Of a DNA stretch of 64,000 nucleotides, positions 27,077-36,289 are shown one piece after another. Where the stretch lies: assembly GCA_963667855.2 (NCBI GenBank), contig CAXXKI010000004.1:620001-684000 (forward strand). The letters run 5' to 3'. The notes under the pieces were generated by a model that was given only the letters and a program-made list of their open reading frames with translations, did no database searches and had not been told where the DNA came from. Each line of letters opens with the position of its first letter. Positions within the stretch are counted from its first letter, which is position 1. Source of the DNA: G963667855 sp963667855. GTDB lineage: Bacteria; Planctomycetota; Phycisphaerae; UBA1845. Made by a program: the position numbers and the translations under genes.

Positions 27077-27127
27077 TTTACAATAATTATTGCCAGATTT
27101 ATAGAAATATTGAAACAAATGTTTAAT
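27077..27127 (+). promoter_or_regulatory. Promoter and probable TetR operator of the efflux operon
   Basis: TTTACA (27077-27082), a 17-nt spacer and TATAGA (27100-27105). Directly behind lies the imperfect palindrome attgaaacaaatgtttaat (27109-27127), placed where a repressor would block transcription. Autoregulation by the TetR gene that starts at 27159 is inferred. Confidence 0.55.
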
Positions 27128-27158
27128 ATCGGCGTTTAATTACGTATAGGAGTTGTGT

Positions 27159-27812
27159 ATGTCCAAGCGGGATGAATCAGCAGATAGCGGCGGTGATACG
27201 CGTCAAAGGGTGTTGGAGGCGGCGGGCGAGGTTTTTTCGGAGAAAGGATTCGAAAAGGCCACGGTACGGGAGATCGTGGAACGGGCCGGAGCCAACGTCA
27301 ACGCGGTGAACTACTACTTCAAGGGGAAACGGGCGTTGTTTTTGGCATTACTGGATGACGCTCATACGCGGATGGCGGAACGGGATCGCCGGGAGTTTGC
27401 CCGAATACGTGATTTACCTAATGAAGAACGGTTACGGAGTTTAATCATTTACGTTCTTCACATGTTTCTGGAGATGAAGAAGACCGAGTGGCAGACCTGG
27501 ATGATGCATCGCGAGCTTGTTGAGCCCACTTCCATGCTGGAAATGATGGTGGAAAGAATCGCGAAACCAAGGTTTGCGGAGTTTGCCGGTATAGTCCGGC
27601 AAATTGCGGGAGAGGAGATGTCCGATTTCAAGGTGAGTTTGTGCGCAGAGAGCGTTATCGCTCAATGTGTACACGTGATCCACGGTCGGGCGATTGTGTC
27701 GGCGGTGATTCCGGATTTGGAATACACTGTTGAAGGGGTGGAGGCATTGGCCGAGCATATTACGGAGTTTTCCCTGGTGGCGATAAAGGCTTTAAAAAAC
27801 TCACAAGGATAG
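27159..27812 (+). CDS. TetR-family regulator (CerR/DUF1956-like)
   Basis: This 217-residue repressor starts at 27159, 6 nt after AGGAG. The N-terminal HTH is clear: TRQRVLEAAGEVFSEKGFEKATVREI..RAGANVNAVNYYFKGK, with the recognition helix in NVNAVNYYF. The ligand domain (LNEERLRSLI..MFLEMKKTEWQTWMMHREL) resembles the YbiH/CerR group, whose members control MFP-type efflux genes. It is the first gene of a four-gene operon with an outer-membrane factor, adaptor and RND pump, so it probably senses a pump substrate and controls its own operon. Confidence 0.88.
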   Translation: MSKRDESADSGGDTRQRVLEAAGEVFSEKGFEKATVREIVERAGANVNAVNYYFKGKRALFLALLDDAHTRMAERDRREFARIRDLPNEERLRSLIIYVLHMFLEMKKTEWQTWMMHRELVEPTSMLEMMVERIAKPRFAEFAGIVRQIAGEEMSDFKVSLCAESVIAQCVHVIHGRAIVSAVIPDLEYTVEGVEALAEHITEFSLVAIKALKNSQG

Positions 27813-27821
27813 CAGGAATCA

Positions 27822-29456
27822 ATGATACGTTTTAACGATATTCAGCGTCGACATATCGCGACATTGTCACGGGCGATTCAGTTGGGTTTGCTCGTGTTGA
27901 TGTTTTCGCTTCCTTTGGGGTGCCGGATGTTTATGCCGCAGAGGTCGGTGAATGATACCGGAGAATTACCGGATACTTATTCATTGGAAACGGGAAAAGT
28001 TCAGGCTCCCGATCAATGGTGGAAGACTTTTCAGGTGGTTGAACTGGACAACCTGGTGGACACGGCGCTGGCGGAAAACCTTTCTCTACGTCAGGCGTGG
28101 GCGAGATTGGAGCAGGTTAAAGCGTCGGCCGTTCAGACGGAGTCGGCGATTTACCCGGATCTTTCGCTGGAAATGGGCGGCAGTTACGAGCGGCGTAAAG
28201 TATCGCAGCGAACGGAGGGACGCAATATAAGCGATAACCTGGCGCAAACCGCGGCCAACACCTTGAGCGGGGCGATTAATGACCGGATAAGCAATGGATT
28301 GGGAATTGCCGGAGCCGGTGGTGCCGATTATGCGGACGATACCGTTTCGTCTGGGCTGGTTCGGGTAACTTCTGAAACCAAGTCGTACAGTCTGGGGCTG
28401 GCTGCGAGTTATGAGATAGACCTTTGGGGGCGGATATGGGCGGAAAGGCAATCGGCCAACTTCGAGGTACAGGCTTCGTATGAGGATGTGCAGTCGACGG
28501 CCATGACCATAGCGGCGGAGGTGACACTTCGCTGGTTGAATATTCTGGAACGGCGGGCGCAGCTGGATGTTCTGGCGGAGCAGTTGGCCACGAATAAAAC
28601 GTACCTGGAGCTGGTTGAGCTGCGGTTTAACAAATCGATGGTTTCCGCATTGGATGTCTACCAGCAGCAACAGGCGGTTGAAGCGATCGAGAAACAAATA
28701 CCACTGGTGAGATCGGAAGAGCAGGTTTTAAAGCACGATTTGGCCGTGTTGTTGGGGCAGGCACCGGCGAGTGAAATCGACTGCGGAACATACGATATCG
28801 AAAAGATCCCGCTACTGCCGAAGGTTGGTTTCCCTGCAGATATCCTGCTGAATCGTCCTGACGTTCGGGCTGCGTACGCACGATTGCAGGTTGCTGATTA
28901 TTCAGTGTCGGCCGCCCGAGCCGATCGATTACCGGCTATCAGTTTGACCGGGCGTGCGGCGTACAGCTCGGGAGAGTTGGAATTTCTTATAGACGATTGG
29001 GTGGCAAATCTGGCGGCAAACCTTACGGCGCCGCTGTTTGACGGTAGCAGGCGCAAGGCGGAAGTGGAGCGGAACCGGGCCTTGGTGGAGGAGAGGCTGG
29101 CGAATTATCGCCTGGTTGTTCTTACCGCGATACAGGAGGTGGAAAACGCCATGGTCCAGGAACGTCAGCAGAAGGAGTATATGAAGGCTCTGGACAAGCA
29201 GCTTGAGAGTGCAAAAAACGCGTTAAGAGAGGCCGGATCACGTTATAGAAAAGGGCAGAACGACTATCTGCCGGTTTTAACCGCTTTACAAACGACACAG
29301 CAATTGACCCGCGATGTCATAAGTGCTCGACGGCAGCTTATTGTTTATAGGGTAAACCTTCATCGGGCGCTTGGTGGTTCATGGGCGGGGGATTTGAAAC
29401 CGTCTGCACGATTGAGCGAGGCGAGCGTTGACGAAAAGACGGAGAACGAGAATTGA
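27822..29456 (+). CDS. Outer-membrane efflux lipoprotein, NodT/TolC family
   Basis: This 544-residue protein is the channel of a tripartite pump. A lipobox LPLGC places the lipidated residue at Cys34. Two OEP repeats follow, rich in long helices, with family motifs WWKTFQVVELDNLVDTALAENLSLRQAWARLEQ, SYEIDLWGR and LLNRPDVRAAY..L.AADYSVSAARADRLP. Length is normal. A Gly-rich insert (about residues 140-170) is somewhat longer than usual. It lies 9 bp after the regulator gene and overlaps the adaptor gene start. Confidence 0.9.
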   Translation: MIRFNDIQRRHIATLSRAIQLGLLVLMFSLPLGCRMFMPQRSVNDTGELPDTYSLETGKVQAPDQWWKTFQVVELDNLVDTALAENLSLRQAWARLEQVKASAVQTESAIYPDLSLEMGGSYERRKVSQRTEGRNISDNLAQTAANTLSGAINDRISNGLGIAGAGGADYADDTVSSGLVRVTSETKSYSLGLAASYEIDLWGRIWAERQSANFEVQASYEDVQSTAMTIAAEVTLRWLNILERRAQLDVLAEQLATNKTYLELVELRFNKSMVSALDVYQQQQAVEAIEKQIPLVRSEEQVLKHDLAVLLGQAPASEIDCGTYDIEKIPLLPKVGFPADILLNRPDVRAAYARLQVADYSVSAARADRLPAISLTGRAAYSSGELEFLIDDWVANLAANLTAPLFDGSRRKAEVERNRALVEERLANYRLVVLTAIQEVENAMVQERQQKEYMKALDKQLESAKNALREAGSRYRKGQNDYLPVLTALQTTQQLTRDVISARRQLIVYRVNLHRALGGSWAGDLKPSARLSEASVDEKTENEN

Positions 29457-30751
29457 ACAGGGAACAAGAGATGAACGTCGGTGGTGCTGGAGAAAACCAG
29501 AAGAAGCGTACAACGTTTCGCCGGATTATTTTTGAAATGTTTCTCGGAGTACTGCTTCCGCTGGTTCTGATCGGAGCGGCAGTTTACGGGGCATGCGAGT
29601 TGTTGCGAACGGCTCCGAAGGCTTCGAGACGGCCGGCCGAAAGGAAAGCGGTGGTAGTTGAGGTTCGCCAGCCGGTTAAGTCGCAGGAACAGGTGAGTAT
29701 AGTTGCCATGGGTACGGTGATACCGGCCAAAGAGGTGACTTTGCAGCCCCAGGTGGGCGGTGAATTGCTTGAGGTAAGTGAGGATCTGGTGCCCGGAGGG
29801 CGAGTAGAAGCGGGGCAACTGCTGGTAAAGATAGACCCGCGGGATTACGAACTGGCGTTGACAGACGCACGCAGTGCTGTGTCGCAGGCGGAATACGAAT
29901 ACAAACTTGAATTGGGACACCAGGAAATAGCCAAACACGAGTGGGAATTGCTCGGAGACGGCGCTGACGCAAGCAGTCTGGATAAGGAACTGGCGTTGCG
30001 GAAACCTCATTTGGTAAAAGCCGAAGCGAGTGTGTCCGCTGCCAGGGCCGCGTTGGATCAGGCGGAGTTGAATCTCGAACGCACGAATATCCGGGCTCCG
30101 TTTAATGGAATCATAATGGATGAGTGGGTGGATAAAGGGGCGATGGTGACCAGCCAGAGCCAGATTGCCACGTTAGTGGGAACAGATGAATATTGGGTGC
30201 GGGTTTCGGTACCGACGGGGCAATTGCACTGGATTGATTTCGGAGCTCGCAGTGGAGCGGGATCGGTTTCACATATACGCCACCATCCCGGTTCGGGCGT
30301 GACCGGCTCGTGGTCGGGGAAAGTCGTACGGCTTTTAGGCGATTTGGAGAGCGAGGGGCGGATGGCCCGTCTGCTGGTAAGCGTGGCCAATCCGTTGGGA
30401 AAACCTAATGGTGAAACTCCTCGTAGCCCGTTGCTGGTGGGGTCTTATGTAGAGGTGGAGGTAGTGGGCGAGCGGTTAAGCGATGTAATCCGGCTGTCGC
30501 GAAGTGAATTGAGAGATAACAATACGATCTGGATTATGGGCGAGAGCGATAAACTGGAAATCCGACTGGTGGATGTGGTTTTTGCAGGTCGCGAATATGT
30601 TCTGGTTCGAGATGGTATAAAACCCGGAGAGAGGTTGATCGTATCTGAATTGCCTGCACCGGTGGAAGGGATGCCTCTCAGGCTTCGGTCGAGCAGTACG
30701 GATTCGCCAGAGGTGAACACTGCTGGAGTCAACGCGGGAGGTGCTAAATGA
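29453..30751 (+). CDS. RND efflux periplasmic adaptor (membrane fusion protein)
   Basis: This 432-residue inner-membrane-anchored adaptor has one N-terminal helix (IIFEMFLGVLLPLVLIGAAVYGA). The biotinyl-lipoyl hairpin domain is marked by GTVIPAKEVTLQPQVGGELLEVSEDLVPGGRVEAGQLLVKID and its second half TNIRAPFNGIIMDEWVDKGAMV; a coiled coil lies between. A TTG start at 29453 overlaps the previous stop and has GGAG 8 nt upstream; the ATG at 29471 is an alternative. It links the NodT channel to the RND pump encoded next (ATGA overlap). Confidence 0.9.
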   Translation: MNREQEMNVGGAGENQKKRTTFRRIIFEMFLGVLLPLVLIGAAVYGACELLRTAPKASRRPAERKAVVVEVRQPVKSQEQVSIVAMGTVIPAKEVTLQPQVGGELLEVSEDLVPGGRVEAGQLLVKIDPRDYELALTDARSAVSQAEYEYKLELGHQEIAKHEWELLGDGADASSLDKELALRKPHLVKAEASVSAARAALDQAELNLERTNIRAPFNGIIMDEWVDKGAMVTSQSQIATLVGTDEYWVRVSVPTGQLHWIDFGARSGAGSVSHIRHHPGSGVTGSWSGKVVRLLGDLESEGRMARLLVSVANPLGKPNGETPRSPLLVGSYVEVEVVGERLSDVIRLSRSELRDNNTIWIMGESDKLEIRLVDVVFAGREYVLVRDGIKPGERLIVSELPAPVEGMPLRLRSSSTDSPEVNTAGVNAGGAK

Positions 30752-33700
30752 CCGGCAATGATTCCAGGGGGTACAGGGATTCCATTGGTTGGATGACCAG
30801 GCACTCGGTGGCGCCGAATCTGCTGATGCTGCTTTTACTTGTCGGCGGTTTTTATATGGCGACAAGTATAAAGCAGGAGATATTTCCGGAATTCGATCTG
30901 GATCTGGTTACGGTGACGGTTCCGTATCCGGGAGCCAGTCCGGAAGAGGTTGAGCAGGGAATTATCCTGTCAATCGAGGAGGGGGTTCGGGGTATAAACG
31001 GAGTGGAGGAAGTAACTTCCGTTGCTCGCGAAGGTGCGGGAGTTATAAACGCGGAGCTGGAAGAGGGAGTGGATACCCAGCGTGTTTACCAGGAGATTCA
31101 GCAGGAGGTCGATCGGATAACGACTCTGCCGGAAGACGCGGAAAACCCGGAAGTTGTGCTGGGAATGCGGCGGCGGCAGGTGATTGACCTGGCGATTTAC
31201 GGAGATACCAGTGAATGGGTTTTACGCGACCTGGCGGAACAGGTTCGTGATCGCTTGCTGCAGTCTCCGGATATAACCCAAATCGACATTGTGCCTGATA
31301 GAACCTTCGAGGTGAGTATTGAGATACCGCAGGAGAATCTGCGGGCGTATAACCTGACTCTGGAAACCATAGCGGAGCGGATCAGGCGGGCTTCGGTGGA
31401 GACTCCCGGTGGGAGTGTAAAAACCGAAGGCGGTGAAATCCTTCTGAGAATGAAGGAGCGGAGGGATTGGGCGAAGGAGTTTGGGGATATACCAATAGTT
31501 ACTTCGCCATCGGGAACCGAACTGCTGGTACGCGACCTGGGGCGGGTAAACGACACATTCGAGGAAAGCTACCAGCAGTTATCTTTCAACGGTTTGCCGG
31601 CGGTTGGTGTAGATGTTTATCGAGTGGGAACACAGACACCGATAAGCGTCTCGGATGCGGTATCGAAGGCGTTAGCCGGGGTGGAGAGCCTGTTGCCGCC
31701 CGGCGTGGAAATAGAGATATCCAGTGACAGGTCGGATATATACCGCGACCGTTTGCACTTGCTGCTGAAGAACGGATTCATCGGTCTGCTGTTGGTGCTG
31801 GTGATTCTCACCGTGTTTCTGGAGCACAAGCTGGCGTTCTGGGTGACAATGGGTATTCCCATATCCTTTCTGGGGGCGTTTCTCTTTCTCCCGGGCATGG
31901 ACATAACCATTAACATGGTTTCGATGTTCGCGTTTATCATCGCGCTGGGAATTGTAGTTGATGACGCGATTGTCGTTGGTGAGAATATCTTCGAGTATCG
32001 GCAGCAGGGGATGGGGCTGCTGGACGCGGCCGTTCGCGGTGCCCGGGATGTCGCGGTTCCGGTAGTATTCAGTATCCTGACCAACATAGTGGCTTTTGCC
32101 CCGCTGGCTTTTATACCGGGATTCATGGGTAAGGTATTTTCACTTATTCCGTTTGTCGTGGGAACGGTTTTCACTATATCGCTGGTGGAATCGCTTTTTA
32201 TATTACCCGCCCACCTGGCACATTCGAAGCGGGACAGCGCCACTTCGGTCGGCAGGGCGATACACCGTTTGCATGATCGAATCAGTGGTTTCATTTCTCG
32301 CTTGATAGAGGGCGGTTTCGGCCCGTTTTTAAAGGTGGTTTTACGATATAGGTATCTGACAATCGGTACGGGTATTGGAATAGTCGTATTGATTGTAGGA
32401 TACGTGGGCAGCGGGCGAATGGGCATGGTGCTGATGCCGAAAGTTGAGGGGGATGAAGTCGACGCCACCGCGGTACTTCCTTATGGCAGCCCGCTTGCCC
32501 GACTGGAGGAAGTGCAGCAGATTCTGGTTGATTCGCTGAAAGAGGTTACGGACGAACACGGAGGCAGTAATCTGCAGAAGGGCATCAGGTCCAGGATTCG
32601 GGATAACGAGATTCAGGTTACGGGTTTTCTTACGGATCCGGAAGTCAGGCCCATAAGTACGGGGAAAGTTACCGAGTTATGGCGGGAAAGAACCGGTTTG
32701 ATAGAGGGATTGGAATCGTTGCGTTTTCAATCTGACCGCCGTGGTCCCGGTTCAGGTAAATCACTGACTATTGAACTGGCTCACCGGGATATTGACGTTT
32801 TGGACAAGGCCAGCGAGGAGCTGGCGGCATTGCTTTCCCAATTCAGCCATGTCGCGGACATCGACGACGGATACGCTCCGGGTAAAGTGCAATACAACTT
32901 CAAGATACTTCCGGAAGGAAGGAGTATGGGGCTGACCGCGTTTCAGATAGGGAGACAATTGCGAAGTTCCTTTTACGGAGCCGAAGCTTTGCGGCAGCAG
33001 CGCGGGCGTAATGAAGTTAAGGTCATGGTTCGTTTGCCGAAAGAGCAGCGAATCAGTGAATTCGACATCGAATCGTTTGTTGTGCAGACCTCGACGGGAG
33101 CGGATGTGCCATTGGGGCAGATTACAGAGTTGGATCCCGGGCGGGCGTACACGGTTATAAACCGACGTGATGGGCGGCGGACGGTAAGCGTCACCGCTGA
33201 CGTTATTCCACAAAGCGAGACGGATCAGGTGTTGGCCACGGTAACCGAGTCGGTACTGCCTGATTTGATCAGGGAGTATCCTGGTTTAACCTACAGTTTT
33301 CAGGGGCGGCAGGAAGATATGCGGGAGAGTTTGAGCAGTTTGCGAAGTGGTTTCCTGCTGGCGCTTTTCTGTATTTACGGTTTGCTGGGAATACCGTTTC
33401 GCAGTTACATTCAACCGCTGATCGTTATGGTCAGTATTCCCTTTGGCATAATCGGTGCGGTGCTGGGGCATCTGATTATGGGTTACAGTTTGAGTGTAAT
33501 AAGCATGATGGGCATAATCGCGCTATCTGGTGTAGTGGTAAACGACGCTTTGGTGTTAATCGAATACGCCAACCGGCAAAGAGCCGGGGGTGTCAGTGCT
33601 TATGATGCGATTTTGCAGGCTGGGGTTCGTCGTTTTCGGCCTGTGTTGTTGACCACTATAACCACCTTCGGTGGTCTTGCTCCGATGATCTTCGAGACAT

Positions 33701-33837
33701 CGCGGCAGGCGCGGTTTATGATTCCCATGGCTTTGTCGCTGGGATACGGTATCTTGTTCGCCACGGTGGTTACGTTGTTGATAGTGCCGTGTCTTTACCT
33801 GGTGGTGGAGGATGCCAAGCGGATTGTACGCATGTGA
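30748..33837 (+). CDS. RND-family efflux transporter permease (AcrB/HAE1-like)
   Basis: This 1029-residue proton-driven pump has twelve membrane helices and two large periplasmic loops. The start shows PGASPEEVEQGI, as in AcrB relatives. Helix 4 carries the proton-relay pair in GIVVDDAIVVGENIFE. The second half repeats the pattern with GVVVNDALVLIEYANRQR. The RND fold ends with a TTITTFGGLAPMIFETSRQARFMIPMALSLGYGI block. Substrates are unknown. It starts in an ATGA overlap with the adaptor and ends the operon, 56 bp from a convergent gene. Confidence 0.92.
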   Translation: MTGNDSRGYRDSIGWMTRHSVAPNLLMLLLLVGGFYMATSIKQEIFPEFDLDLVTVTVPYPGASPEEVEQGIILSIEEGVRGINGVEEVTSVAREGAGVINAELEEGVDTQRVYQEIQQEVDRITTLPEDAENPEVVLGMRRRQVIDLAIYGDTSEWVLRDLAEQVRDRLLQSPDITQIDIVPDRTFEVSIEIPQENLRAYNLTLETIAERIRRASVETPGGSVKTEGGEILLRMKERRDWAKEFGDIPIVTSPSGTELLVRDLGRVNDTFEESYQQLSFNGLPAVGVDVYRVGTQTPISVSDAVSKALAGVESLLPPGVEIEISSDRSDIYRDRLHLLLKNGFIGLLLVLVILTVFLEHKLAFWVTMGIPISFLGAFLFLPGMDITINMVSMFAFIIALGIVVDDAIVVGENIFEYRQQGMGLLDAAVRGARDVAVPVVFSILTNIVAFAPLAFIPGFMGKVFSLIPFVVGTVFTISLVESLFILPAHLAHSKRDSATSVGRAIHRLHDRISGFISRLIEGGFGPFLKVVLRYRYLTIGTGIGIVVLIVGYVGSGRMGMVLMPKVEGDEVDATAVLPYGSPLARLEEVQQILVDSLKEVTDEHGGSNLQKGIRSRIRDNEIQVTGFLTDPEVRPISTGKVTELWRERTGLIEGLESLRFQSDRRGPGSGKSLTIELAHRDIDVLDKASEELAALLSQFSHVADIDDGYAPGKVQYNFKILPEGRSMGLTAFQIGRQLRSSFYGAEALRQQRGRNEVKVMVRLPKEQRISEFDIESFVVQTSTGADVPLGQITELDPGRAYTVINRRDGRRTVSVTADVIPQSETDQVLATVTESVLPDLIREYPGLTYSFQGRQEDMRESLSSLRSGFLLALFCIYGLLGIPFRSYIQPLIVMVSIPFGIIGAVLGHLIMGYSLSVISMMGIIALSGVVVNDALVLIEYANRQRAGGVSAYDAILQAGVRRFRPVLLTTITTFGGLAPMIFETSRQARFMIPMALSLGYGILFATVVTLLIVPCLYLVVEDAKRIVRM

Positions 33838-33893
33838 CAAGGCTCGTTGCCCGGTTTTTATCGATTTAATGCCAAACGTATCAGTGGTATATA

Positions 33894-35477
33894 TCAGCGT
33901 GAAGCAACCACCGAATCCGCGGAACTGGCTGGTTTCACCAGGGTATTGACCAGCAATGGTTCCAGCTCCGATGTGGAAATCGGGCTATCGATGTTTTTGC
34001 CAACCTGTTGTCCGGGGTATTTAATTATAAGGGGGACGTGGGTCAGCCTTTCCCAGGTTGGGTTTTCAGGATAATCAGGATCGGTTCGCCAGCTATGGTC
34101 AGACGTGAGTATGATCAGGGAATTGTCAAAAGTTCCCGCATCCATCATTTTGGTAGTTAAATCGCCAATTATGGTATCCAGGTAACGTAAGTTCCCCGCG
34201 TAGCGTATGATTCTGTTTTCCTTGGTTCGAGATGTGGAATAATCGGTTATCGGGAATTTAACCGGTAATTCCGGGTTGTAGCCGTTTCGGTCGTATATGA
34301 AGGGCGTGTGCGGTATTGAGTAATGGAAAACACCGAATACGTTTCCTGTTCGCGAGATGATGCGGGAGACGGTTTGGTGAAGGGCCGCTGTCCTCCTGGC
34401 TGCATAAAGTATGGGGCTGTCGGATTTCATCTGTTCGATTCGCCATTGCAGGCAGGAAGGTTTTGGGACGAGCCTCGCCGTAATCAGGATTCCTTCTTCC
34501 AGGTTTCGTCTGATACGTTCGTAGAACGAAAGTCCGTTTTCATGCAAAAATCCGAGCGACGCTGTGTAACAATAATCCAGCTCCTCACCAAACATTGTGC
34601 GATAGGGCAGTGCCCAGCCAGCCAGGAAAGTCTCCATTCCGGCGGCATTCATGGGTTTGAAGAGGTTGTTACATTTATTGATGGGAGTTACCTCTCCGGT
34701 GGCGTTGCGAAAACTCATGTTACCGTTGGCGTGAACGCAGAAATCGCCCGTTTGAAATAGAAGTCTGGGTAGTGACTGTACGGTAGACCTGTGCGGAGAA
34801 TGCGCGTTGTGATAAACGTCGGCCTGTGAGATTAAACGTGCCAGGTTTGGAAAGTCGTCACGGAGTTGTTTGTTGTTGAAGGTTCGTTCGTAGCTCCACT
34901 CGTCGAAGACGAAGAGGTAACCACTTCTTTGCTGTTCAGGTTTAAAGGCGGCCGGTTTAAACGTTGAGGTTCTGGGGGCTGGGTATTCTTCCAATTCGCT
35001 GGCAAATTCAGGGTAGGTGAATAACTGGAAGAAAAGCATTGGCAATACTGGTGAGACTATTAAGCATAGAGTTCTGGCTGTTCCTGCTATTTTCGCTCCC
35101 TTGCCTGCCATTATAAGTAGTATCGCTGCGAAAGTCAGGATGAACAAGGTTGTAGTGATAGTGTGATTCCATGGGCCAAGATTGGAAAACGTATTACTTG
35201 AGACCATGGCGATCAGAGATAATCCGAGTGTTAATATAAAGCCGATATTGATGAGAGGTTTTGCCCAATTGTTTTTGAGCAGCTGTGCGAGTCTGTACAG
35301 TGCGAACAGGGTCGTACCCAGGAGTAAAACGCATATAATTAGTACAAAAGCGTCACTGGTTCGCCAGTGTATTGAGTAACGAGTATTCTCTGATGTGTAG
35401 GTTTTTATGTGTGGCGCTAGAACCAGGAGCGCCAATACCTGTCCGATAAGCCACTTTCCGAATAGAGTGTTTTTCAT
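33894..35477 (-). CDS. Membrane-anchored alkaline-phosphatase-superfamily (sulfatase-like) enzyme, copy A
   Basis: This 527-residue protein has four N-terminal membrane helices (to about residue 165) and an extracytoplasmic catalytic domain. Superfamily metal ligands appear: FDEWSYERTF (first Asp/Glu), a Ser/Thr-rich nucleophile region HRSTVQSLPRLLF, LTSDHSW (Asp-His) and LTHVPLIIKYP (last His). The plan is that of LTA-synthase-type phosphotransferases and of sulfatases, so it may transfer or remove a phosphate- or sulfate-containing group on surface glycans. Which reaction cannot be read from the sequence. It is a paralogue of the gene at 36290. A tiny YIDPMSGS membrane protein gene precedes it on the same strand. 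Confidence 0.75.
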   Translation of the reverse strand: MKNTLFGKWLIGQVLALLVLAPHIKTYTSENTRYSIHWRTSDAFVLIICVLLLGTTLFALYRLAQLLKNNWAKPLINIGFILTLGLSLIAMVSSNTFSNLGPWNHTITTTLFILTFAAILLIMAGKGAKIAGTARTLCLIVSPVLPMLFFQLFTYPEFASELEEYPAPRTSTFKPAAFKPEQQRSGYLFVFDEWSYERTFNNKQLRDDFPNLARLISQADVYHNAHSPHRSTVQSLPRLLFQTGDFCVHANGNMSFRNATGEVTPINKCNNLFKPMNAAGMETFLAGWALPYRTMFGEELDYCYTASLGFLHENGLSFYERIRRNLEEGILITARLVPKPSCLQWRIEQMKSDSPILYAARRTAALHQTVSRIISRTGNVFGVFHYSIPHTPFIYDRNGYNPELPVKFPITDYSTSRTKENRIIRYAGNLRYLDTIIGDLTTKMMDAGTFDNSLIILTSDHSWRTDPDYPENPTWERLTHVPLIIKYPGQQVGKNIDSPISTSELEPLLVNTLVKPASSADSVVASR

Positions 35478-35578
35478 TTCAGATTTTACTCGAAGGTTAC
35501 TCGGTTAACACTCCTGGTAATTGTGGTTCGTTTGGGGATTGCTGTCTTATGGATACGCGTTCCTTTACCGGCAGTGTA

Positions 35579-35743
35579 TTAAACCTTCTTTGCAATTGTC
35601 TTCTGCTTCAACCAGGTAAAGGCACCGATTATCTGGTTTCGGAACCAGACCGCTCCGCCAACTACTGCAGCGACTATGAACTGGACGACCAGGCTTCCGC
35701 TCATGGGATCGATGTATGCGATAGTAGTGTACAAATCACTCAT
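35579..35743 (-). CDS. Tiny YIDPxxGS membrane protein, copy A
   Basis: This 54-residue protein starts MSDLYTTIAYIDPMSGSLVVQ and has one or two short membrane segments (LVVQFIVAAVVGGAVWF) with a basic tail. The YIDP..GSL..Q motif is seen in small proteins next to envelope polysaccharide genes in many bacteria. The start at 35743 is set by alignment with copy B (38044). It lies 100 bp before the alkaline-phosphatase-superfamily gene on the same strand. A role as a partner or regulator of that enzyme is inferred from the duplicated association only. Confidence 0.65.
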   Translation of the reverse strand: MSDLYTTIAYIDPMSGSLVVQFIVAAVVGGAVWFRNQIIGAFTWLKQKTIAKKV

Positions 35744-36289
35744 AATTACCGTTCTCAACATACTCGGCGAGAATCATTGCTCAGGATAGATGGCGGTTGA
35801 TCCAGAGTGGATAGAAGCGGAAGCTCCGCAACGATATCCTTATCTGATCTTCCGCCGTTTTTCCAGATGTGTATCGGTGTCGAAAAAGATCGGCTGGAGT
35901 TTTTTGGACATAGAAAACCCGCTTTTCAGGTTATCTGACGTGGTTTTTGGAGAGTTTAAACTGAGAAATTTAATGAGTAGAAGGTCGCCGCCGAAGGAAG
36001 CCCGCTACGCCAGTTTTTATAGGAATGATGGGCATACAACCACCTATTAGTTCAATAGGAGTCAAACCTGTACGGTTGAAATCTTTGGGGCGATAAGTCG
36101 TTCAGCGCAGTTAACTGGCCGATAAATTAGTGAGAGAGCATCGTAAAAACTGCAACCAGACATTCGCCGGTTGTGCAACGTTTGGTTTATATAGGTCGCG
36201 ATAGAGGGTTATTGGGAATGCCTGCGTACATAAGTAAAGGGGAGCCTGCCTTTGATGGTCGGGACTGTACATCGAGTGGCGGGTTTGGA
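35744..36289. other. Divergent intergenic region
   Basis: About 545 bp between the two oppositely oriented sulfatase-like units. It must carry both promoters. A frame at 35790-36050 gives 86 residues of unconvincing sequence. The frame of the plus-strand gene is open back to GTG 36173, but homology supports ATG 36290. Confidence 0.5.

Noticed and set aside
35790..36050. Open frame of 86 codons between the divergent sulfatase-like units
   Set aside because: No recognisable protein features and no good ribosome site; it fills the region that must hold two promoters.
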